Positions 59,073 through 64,000 of a DNA stretch of 64,000 bases are shown piece after piece (within the stretch, counting starts at the first letter, position 1; every line of letters starts with the position of its first letter). The stretch spans positions 1 through 64,000 of the forward strand of contig CAYJQH010000003.1 of NCBI GenBank assembly GCA_964372415.1. The letters are read 5' to 3'. Source of the stretch: JAGORL01 sp964372415 (GTDB lineage: Bacteria; Patescibacteriota; Patescibacteriia; UBA9934). The position numbers and the translations under genes are program-made. Below the pieces are notes generated by a model, which was not told the DNA's origin, did not search any database, and worked only from the letters and a program-made list of their open reading frames with translations.

Positions 59073-59177
59073 TAAGGGATCTCTTCGGAACCTTCCGTCA
59101 CCTATCCTTAATCGGTCAACCAGAGACAGCGAGGTTTTGAGCACAGCTCAAGATCTTAAGCCTCTGGTCGACCTCTG
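59073..59177 (+). promoter_or_regulatory. Structured pnp leader with stem-loops
   Basis: Two stem-loops precede the pnp start at 59180: ATTAAGG (59073) with CCTTAAT (59111 end), then GGTCAACCAGAG (59114-59125) with CTCTGGTCGACC (59162-59173, 11 of 12 pairs), enclosing TTGAGC-ACA-GCTCAA (59137-59151). In E. coli the pnp leader forms a hairpin cut by RNase III and used in PNPase autoregulation. A similar arrangement is inferred. Confidence 0.6.
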
Positions 59178-59179
59178 TT

Positions 59180-61402
59180 ATGCAAGTGAAACAATATTCT
59201 ATTGAATTCGGAGGCAAACCTCTGACTATTGAGGTTGGCAAGTTCGCTCCTGGAGCAAACGGTAGCTGCACTGTGCGCTATGGCGATACCGTCGTCTTGG
59301 CTACCGCCGTGCTCTCTAAAGACAAGCGTCCTGGGCTAGATTTCTTCCCTCTCATGGTGGAGTTTGAAGAAAAACTTTACGCCGCTGGTCGTATTAAAGG
59401 CTCCCGTTTCATAAAACGAGAGGGTCGCCCAACCGACGAAGCCATTTTGGTTGCTCGGTACATTGACCGCGCCATCCGACCGCTATTTGATCATCGAATT
59501 ACGAACGATGTCCAAATCATAGTCACCGTACTTGCTTTCGACGGCAAAAACGACGCTGACGTGCCCGGCCTAATTGCTGCCTCGTGCGCGCTCCATATTT
59601 CTGATATTCCCTGGGACGGTCCGATTGCCGTAGCGCGCGTTAACAAACTTGATGGCAAGTTTTTCCTAAACGGCACCTACGCTGAACGAACTCTGGCTCG
59701 TTTTGATGTGGAGGTTGCTGGGACCTCGGAAAAAGTACTCATGCTCGAAGCTGGTTGTGATGAAGCCCCGGAAGATGAAATTATCGAGGCCATCGCCTTT
59801 GGTCGTGACAGTCTTAAGCCAGTAACTGAGCTCATTAAAAAAATTCGTGATGAGATGGGCAAGACAAAACGCGATCTAGTCACACCAAAAACCGATGAAG
59901 ACAAGGTTATCGCCGATAAGAAATCAGATCTTCACGCACTTGTTGAACCATTTGTTCAAAAACAAGTCGAAGAGTTGTTCTTTGGCGCCCCCAAGGCCAG
60001 CAAAATGGAACGTGCTTTAGCCAAAGACGAGGTCAAGGCTCGAACAGCAGCTTTTCTTAAGGAGCAGGGTCAAGATAACGAAGGGATAAAACTTGGCATG
60101 AGTCTCGTCGCCGACATCATTGAAGAAGAAATTGGGCGAAAAATCTTAAATGAAAAACGTCGAGTTGACGGTCGTGGCATTGACGATATTCGCTCACTCC
60201 ATGCTGAAGTTGCACTCTTGCCGTGCGTCCACGGCAGTGGCTACTTTATGCGCGGCGAAACAAATATCCTCTCGATCTGTACCCTGGGTGCCCCTGGCGA
60301 TAAACAAACCTTGGATGGCATGGAACTTGTAGGCGAACGACGCTTCATGCATCACTACAATTTTCCACCGTTTGCGGTTGGCGAAGCCAAACCGCTGCGT
60401 GGCGCTGGTCGCCGTGAGATTGGTCACGGAGCGCTCGCAGAAAAAGCAGTGCAGTACATGATTCCAGACGCTGAGACCTTCCCATATGCGATTCGCGTTG
60501 TGTCTGAAACCTTAAATTCGAATGGTTCAAGCTCCATGGGCTCAACCTGTGGCACAAGTTTAGCGCTCATGGACGCTGGCGTACCAATTAAGGCTCCGGT
60601 TGCCGGTATTGCTATGGGCCTCGCGAGTGATGGCAAGCGTTATCAGGTTATTACCGATCTCCAGGACCTAGAAGATGGTGAGGGAGGTATGGATTTTAAG
60701 ATTACAGGCACCGAAAAGGGTATTACTGCCATTCAATTAGACACCAAAACTGACGGTCTGCCGCACGATGTAGTAGTTGAAACCGTCACCCGCGCGCGTA
60801 CAGCACGTCTTAAAATCTTGGACGTAATGAAGCAAGCTATCGCGGTGCCGCGAACTGAACTTTCACCAAACGCACCGCGCATCGTTAAGTTGCGAATTAA
60901 TCCCGACAAAATTCGCGAAGTAATTGGTCCGGGCGGTAAAATGATTAACGACATCATCGCGAAGACCGGCGTGACAACTATCGACATCGAACAGGACGGT
61001 CTCGTTCTCATTACCTCGGTAAATGCAGAGGCGGCCAAAGCTGCGTTTGATTGGATTAATAATCTGACACGTGAAGTAGCGGTTGGCGAGGAATTCACGG
61101 GTAAAGTAGTACGACTCATGGATTTCGGCGCTTTTGTCGAAATTTTGCCCGGCAAAGATGGTCTCGTACATATCTCAGAACTTGCTCCTTGGCGTGTTGC
61201 ACAAGTCACCGACGTGGTAAACCTCGGCGACACAGTTAACGTTAAAGTTATCGAAATTGATGAAAAGGGGAGGGTAAATTTATCAATGAAACAAGCTAGC
61301 AAAGAAAATAGTTATACTGACGAGATGAAAAGCAAGGCCATGACTGGCCCGGCCATCGGGCGCCCGCCAAGGAGCGGTGGCCGTCCCTCACGTGACCGCT
61401 AA
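59180..61402 (+). CDS. pnp: Polyribonucleotide nucleotidyltransferase (PNPase)
   Basis: A 740-residue enzyme with two RNase PH domains: first with PGANGSCTVRYGDTVVLATA and RPLFDHRITNDVQI, second with RRVDGRGIDDIRSLHAEVAL and the catalytic region MGSTCGTSLALMDAGVPI. These are followed by KH (IREVIGPGGKMINDIIAKTG) and S1 (FTGKVVRLMDFGAFVEILPG) domains. It degrades RNA 3' to 5' by phosphorolysis. The basic C-terminus RPPRSGGRPSRDR is short. Preceded by a structured leader and the NYN gene. Confidence 0.98.
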   Translation: MQVKQYSIEFGGKPLTIEVGKFAPGANGSCTVRYGDTVVLATAVLSKDKRPGLDFFPLMVEFEEKLYAAGRIKGSRFIKREGRPTDEAILVARYIDRAIRPLFDHRITNDVQIIVTVLAFDGKNDADVPGLIAASCALHISDIPWDGPIAVARVNKLDGKFFLNGTYAERTLARFDVEVAGTSEKVLMLEAGCDEAPEDEIIEAIAFGRDSLKPVTELIKKIRDEMGKTKRDLVTPKTDEDKVIADKKSDLHALVEPFVQKQVEELFFGAPKASKMERALAKDEVKARTAAFLKEQGQDNEGIKLGMSLVADIIEEEIGRKILNEKRRVDGRGIDDIRSLHAEVALLPCVHGSGYFMRGETNILSICTLGAPGDKQTLDGMELVGERRFMHHYNFPPFAVGEAKPLRGAGRREIGHGALAEKAVQYMIPDAETFPYAIRVVSETLNSNGSSSMGSTCGTSLALMDAGVPIKAPVAGIAMGLASDGKRYQVITDLQDLEDGEGGMDFKITGTEKGITAIQLDTKTDGLPHDVVVETVTRARTARLKILDVMKQAIAVPRTELSPNAPRIVKLRINPDKIREVIGPGGKMINDIIAKTGVTTIDIEQDGLVLITSVNAEAAKAAFDWINNLTREVAVGEEFTGKVVRLMDFGAFVEILPGKDGLVHISELAPWRVAQVTDVVNLGDTVNVKVIEIDEKGRVNLSMKQASKENSYTDEMKSKAMTGPAIGRPPRSGGRPSRDR

Positions 61403-61416
61403 CAATTCGTTCGTCC

Positions 61417-62646
61417 ATGATTGACTATCGTTTGTCTATTCCGCTTCAAGATATTACCCCCGCCACGGCTCGTCTGTGGCGGGTGGTTCGTGTCACAAGT
61501 CTGATCGGGCTCGGCGTTCTTATTGGTATCTTATGTTTTCGCCTAATCACTTTTTGGCCCCGAATAAATAACTGGCCAGAGGGAGCGACAACTGCTATCT
61601 ACCTTCAAAAAACATCAGAAAACTTAATGGTTAGCGGCGATGTCCTAGCCGATAGACTGATCAATCAAAAAATACCCTCATCGATCTTTGAAGAATTAGC
61701 TCATTCCGAGCGTGGCATAACCCTTTTCTTTGATCAACAAGGACAAGTCTTGGGCTTTGCGACTGATCGCAAGCTATCGGCCCGGGAATTGGCGGTTTAT
61801 GATCTTTGGGGACTTACAATTCAAACTCACGGCCGTTTAACTATTGTGAGTCAATCGGAGACCGAAAGGTTGTCGCGTGTCTCGTTCGCTTGGTCGTCGA
61901 TCTGGCCGCAGAACGACGGTTTCGTGGCTATTAAAAGCGATAAGGTACATATCAGCCCCATAAGTCTCACCCCATTTTACATAACTGTGCGCGGAGATTT
62001 TGCTGACTATCTCGCAGACTCTCACCTAGACCTTCCAGAACAAACAAGCCTTTCAGCTGCCTGGAGCACACCTAAAGTACTAGCCCCCAAGTTAATACCC
62101 ATGATTCCGAGCAGTTTCCCTGGTCTTCAGGAACTGCGCCAAATTATGATTGAGCATGGCTTCTCGATGCTTTTAGGGTCAGACACGCAAGGCACAAGCT
62201 TTTCTCTCTATATTAGAACGGAGATCGATCCAGAAAACCTAGCAAAAGCCGTATCTGAACTTCTTCAAATCAGTAATTTGTCTACACAGGACTGGACATT
62301 TGACGGAAATAACTATCTCGAGCTTCGTGGGCAAGAGGTAACAGTTGAATTAGCTCATGACACCAACCTCGATCGGGTAGTGGCTGAGGCTCAAAATGGG
62401 CAGATCGTACGCGCAAGCCAAGCTAATAATACCCTAATAATCAGCAATAGAATTTTGGATATTTCGCAAACTTCAGAGAAAAAATATGGCTTATGCTCAA
62501 AACAGGCTCAAGGATTCATTCAACCCTTGTCGCTCGCCAAGATTCTCCCTTTACAAAACGTTTACGGACCGAACGACTTCTCCAGTCTAGTTCTAGGATT
62601 AACTGAAATTTCCTGGTCAAAAACGAAAATTTGGTTTTGTTGGTGA
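61417..62646 (+). CDS. Hypothetical single-pass membrane protein
   Basis: A 409-residue protein with one N-terminal transmembrane segment (about 28-46, SLIGLGVLIGILCFRLITFW) and an extracytoplasmic part with two related-looking segments. No known domain is recognised: neither motifs nor repeats tell a function. It lies 14 bp downstream of pnp, so it is probably expressed with it. The C-terminus runs up to the DnaA-box cluster. Codon use is slightly AT-richer than in pnp. Confidence 0.7.
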   Translation: MIDYRLSIPLQDITPATARLWRVVRVTSLIGLGVLIGILCFRLITFWPRINNWPEGATTAIYLQKTSENLMVSGDVLADRLINQKIPSSIFEELAHSERGITLFFDQQGQVLGFATDRKLSARELAVYDLWGLTIQTHGRLTIVSQSETERLSRVSFAWSSIWPQNDGFVAIKSDKVHISPISLTPFYITVRGDFADYLADSHLDLPEQTSLSAAWSTPKVLAPKLIPMIPSSFPGLQELRQIMIEHGFSMLLGSDTQGTSFSLYIRTEIDPENLAKAVSELLQISNLSTQDWTFDGNNYLELRGQEVTVELAHDTNLDRVVAEAQNGQIVRASQANNTLIISNRILDISQTSEKKYGLCSKQAQGFIQPLSLAKILPLQNVYGPNDFSSLVLGLTEISWSKTKIWFCW

Positions 62647-62648
62647 TG

Positions 62649-62720
62649 TGTGGATAAATCCTGGATAACATCATACTTATCCACAAATAACCAAATGCTT
62701 GTTCGGATGATTTATCCACA
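62649..62720. other. DnaA-box cluster, candidate replication origin
   Basis: Three perfect 9-mers TTATCCACA (62649-62657 in reverse, 62677-62685, 62712-62720) and a partial one (62660-62668 in reverse) lie within 72 bp. AT-rich sequence follows to about 62800. Genes left of about 57 kb mostly run leftward and those right of it rightward, as expected near an origin. No dnaA or dnaN is in the window, so DnaA-controlled expression of the neighbouring RNA or gene is the alternative. Confidence 0.6.
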
Positions 62721-62783
62721 TGTACTGTATTTAGATAATGTTTATAAGGGCTAGATGAGTGTTTACAAAATGTGTTCAGTCTA

Positions 62784-62792
62784 TGGTATAGT
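62784..62792 (+). promoter_or_regulatory. Extended -10 promoter before the structured region
   Basis: TGGTATAGT (62784-62792) is an extended -10 identical to that of the rpoB leader (22288-22296 area). A poor -35 (TTTACA at 62762-62767, 19-bp spacer) fits the extended class. Transcription would start near 62799. Confidence 0.6.
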
Positions 62793-62798
62793 ATTTTT

Positions 62799-63200
62799 TG
62801 CAAACGTTCTTTACACAATCCCGTCATGCCTCAAGCGAAAGCTAGAGGTTATGACTTAGGGGAAGTTTCCCGAAGACCCCACAATCATTCTTCGGGAAAT
62901 ACCTCACTGCTGTACTGTCCTAGACACCACCCATAACCACGTGGGCTTACTTGCTGAGCCCTTGAACGTGTTGTGCAAGCAAGGCGCACCCCGGGATGGT
63001 AGAGCAGGTCTGTCACTCGTCTGACATGCGTCCAGAGACCCGAGAGACGTTGAGTTTTTTCGAAATTCGCAATAAATTAAAGAATTTCGCAAAAACCCAA
63101 CGCCTCCCTGTGGATCTGACCTCATGTCGTCCCACAGGGGACGTTATCGCCCAGGATTTTTGCATCCGCCTGTAAGCGCTACGCCCCCTTTTCTCTTTTT
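62799..63200 (+). ncRNA. Candidate structured RNA of unknown family (about 400 nt)
   Basis: No open frame. Many long pairings: GTCAT/ATGAC (62823/62851), AGCGAAAGCT mini-hairpin, TTTCCCGAAGA/TCTTCGGGAAA (62866/62889, 11 perfect pairs), a 21-bp arm (63048-63068 with 63082-63102, 19 pairs), and CCCTGTGG/CCACAGGG (63106/63132). Size and density of helices recall RNase P RNA or tmRNA, but I do not find the P4/CR motifs or a tRNA-like end. It could also be a long 5' leader of the TraR/DksA gene. Boundaries are approximate. Confidence 0.5.
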
Positions 63201-63250
63201 CGTCCCTCTGCTACTGTCCAACATAACCCTGACTCACGTTCATTGATGTT

Positions 63251-63625
63251 ATGAAAGAAAAATTTTTAGAAGAAATGAAAAATTCTCTTCTTGAAGAGAA
63301 AAAACGCCTGGAAACAGAGCTGTCACGCTTTACACACCGCAATCCCAAGGCTGCTGGCACTGATTTTGATGCTGATTATCCAAATTTTGGTGAGTCGGAG
63401 GACGAAAACGCGGCCGAAGTCGCCCAGTTTGGCGACAATCTGTCCCTAGAACAAGAACTTGAATCTGCCTTAAAAGACGTTGAATCAGCCATGAAGGCGG
63501 TTGATAACGGCTCGTACGGTACTTGTAAGTACTGTAAGCAAAAAATTTCTGAAGAGCGTCTCCGGGCTAGACCGACATCAACATCTTGCGTTGTGTGCAA
63601 AAAAACGCTTACGCAGGAGGTTTAA
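63251..63625 (+). CDS. TraR/DksA-family zinc-finger protein
   Basis: A 124-residue protein: N-terminal helix-rich KEKFLEEMKNSLLEEKKRLE, an acidic middle (ESEDENAAEVAQFGDNLSLE), and a C4 zinc finger CKYCKQKISEERLRARPTST followed by CVVC. DksA-type proteins enter the RNA polymerase secondary channel and tune rRNA and stress transcription; many short relatives have other roles. The Asp-x-x-x-Asp tip residues of DksA are not clearly present. Overlaps the likely lspA start by 31 bp. Confidence 0.85.
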   Translation: MKEKFLEEMKNSLLEEKKRLETELSRFTHRNPKAAGTDFDADYPNFGESEDENAAEVAQFGDNLSLEQELESALKDVESAMKAVDNGSYGTCKYCKQKISEERLRARPTSTSCVVCKKTLTQEV

Positions 63626-64000
63626 CGCTGCTCGCCATTGGCCTTATTGATGCCTGGCTTAAGGTCTACGCCTTGCAACATTTCCCCGAGGAGCAGACTG
63701 CTCCACTGGCAGCTTTTTTTTCGCTAGCTGTTCATAAAAATCCTGGGATTATATTCGATATTCCGCTCCCTTTTTGGTTCACTGCACCCATTACTCTGAT
63801 TCTAATAATAATTCTTTTAGCCATGACTCGGCGGGGAATCGTTCAAAAAGAAGCGCTCCTTTTTTTAGGTGCCTGGTCGGCCATCGTTGGTGCCACAAAT
63901 AATTTTTTCGACCGCTTGATCAACGGCTTCACCACTGATTACCTCATTTTTTTCCGACTTTCTGCAATCAACTTGTCGGATGTGCTTATCTGCCTTGGCA
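63595..64000 (+). CDS. lspA: Lipoprotein signal peptidase LspA, N-terminal part (runs off the window)
   Basis: About 135 residues before the window edge. Hydrophobic helices alternate with family motifs: LIDAWLKVYAL at the start, HKNPGIIFDIPLPF (the NxG segment), GATNNFFDRLINGFTTDYLI with the catalytic Asp region, and NLSDVLI with the second Asp. It removes signal peptides from lipoproteins such as the one at 34.1 kb. Start: an in-frame GTG at 63595 gives a normal N-terminus MQKNAYAGGLTLLAIGLIDA; a CTG at 63628 with GGAGG seven bases before it is the alternative. Confidence 0.9.
   Translation, partial: MQKNAYAGGLTLLAIGLIDAWLKVYALQHFPEEQTAPLAAFFSLAVHKNPGIIFDIPLPFWFTAPITLILIIILLAMTRRGIVQKEALLFLGAWSAIVGATNNFFDRLINGFTTDYLIFFRLSAINLSDVLICLG

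Noticed and set aside
62799..63200. tmRNA or RNase P RNA
   Set aside because: Neither a tRNA-like end with GGTTC and CCA nor the P4-type GAGGAAAGTCC and ACAGAA motifs are present on either strand; kept as unknown structured RNA.

Overview
The window looks like a chromosomal segment of a Candidate Phyla Radiation (Patescibacteria, Parcubacteria-type) bacterium. Evidence: a 16S rRNA 5' part carrying a CAGCAGCAGCGG variant of the 515F primer site, a compact information-processing gene set with short spacers, a very short SMC protein, KhpA next to TrmD without RimM, and a large cluster of repetitive envelope proteins with almost no metabolism (pyrF is the only biosynthetic enzyme seen). I cannot place it more finely. 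TGA, TAA and TAG all behave as stops.

Layout. 1-584 is the 5' part of a 16S gene read leftward, with its promoter at 743-771. Directly upstream sits a diversity-generating retroelement (DGR), about 808-3440: a reverse transcriptase with the DGR-type IGNLTSQ and YTDD motifs but a frame break in a G10 tract, an Avd-like gene on the opposite strand, a template repeat (TR, 2139-2269) and a target gene whose 3' end is the variable repeat (VR, 2605-2735). TR and VR differ at 23 of 131 positions, and every difference is at a template adenine. 3.5-14.5 kb holds trmD-khpA-rpsP, a MazG-like phosphatase, pyrF, a Notum/pectinacetylesterase-like membrane enzyme, a zinc ribbon, a methyltransferase, a REP-type transposase with its palindrome, a short SMC, a DHH phosphoesterase, tRNA-Gly and ruvC. 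14.6-29.3 kb is a leftward housekeeping block: rpsF-ssb-rpsR-epmA-efp-ftsK-rodZ-like-recA-rpoB-rpoC. 29.4-35.2 kb mixes a broken CHRD-domain gene, a Trm11-like methyltransferase, a sigma-70 factor, ychF and two secreted or membrane proteins. 35.2-48.6 kb is an envelope cluster: an O-antigen-ligase-like TPR protein, a protein of about 2200 residues with internal repeats, a Pro-Glu-rich carboxypeptidase-regulatory-domain protein, a DUF916-like protein and a secreted protein. 48.8-55.9 kb has four tRNA genes, rmuC, rpsT, holA, a guanylate-kinase-like gene and polA. From 57.2 kb genes run rightward: rpsO, a NYN nuclease, pnp, an unknown membrane protein, a non-coding stretch with a DnaA-box cluster and a strongly folded region, a TraR/DksA zinc finger, and the start of lspA.

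Two things stand out. First, the DGR is structurally near complete, may be switched by a homopolymer tract, and lies beside an rRNA operon. Second, all five tRNA genes are flanked by members of one family of 100-130 bp nested palindromes. Their arms change sequence while keeping base pairing, around a core of the form GAGRCGTA..TACGGTGA. I do not recognise this family. Weaker leads are the 62.6-63.2 kb origin-like and structured-RNA region, the hinge-poor SMC and the rpoB attenuator.
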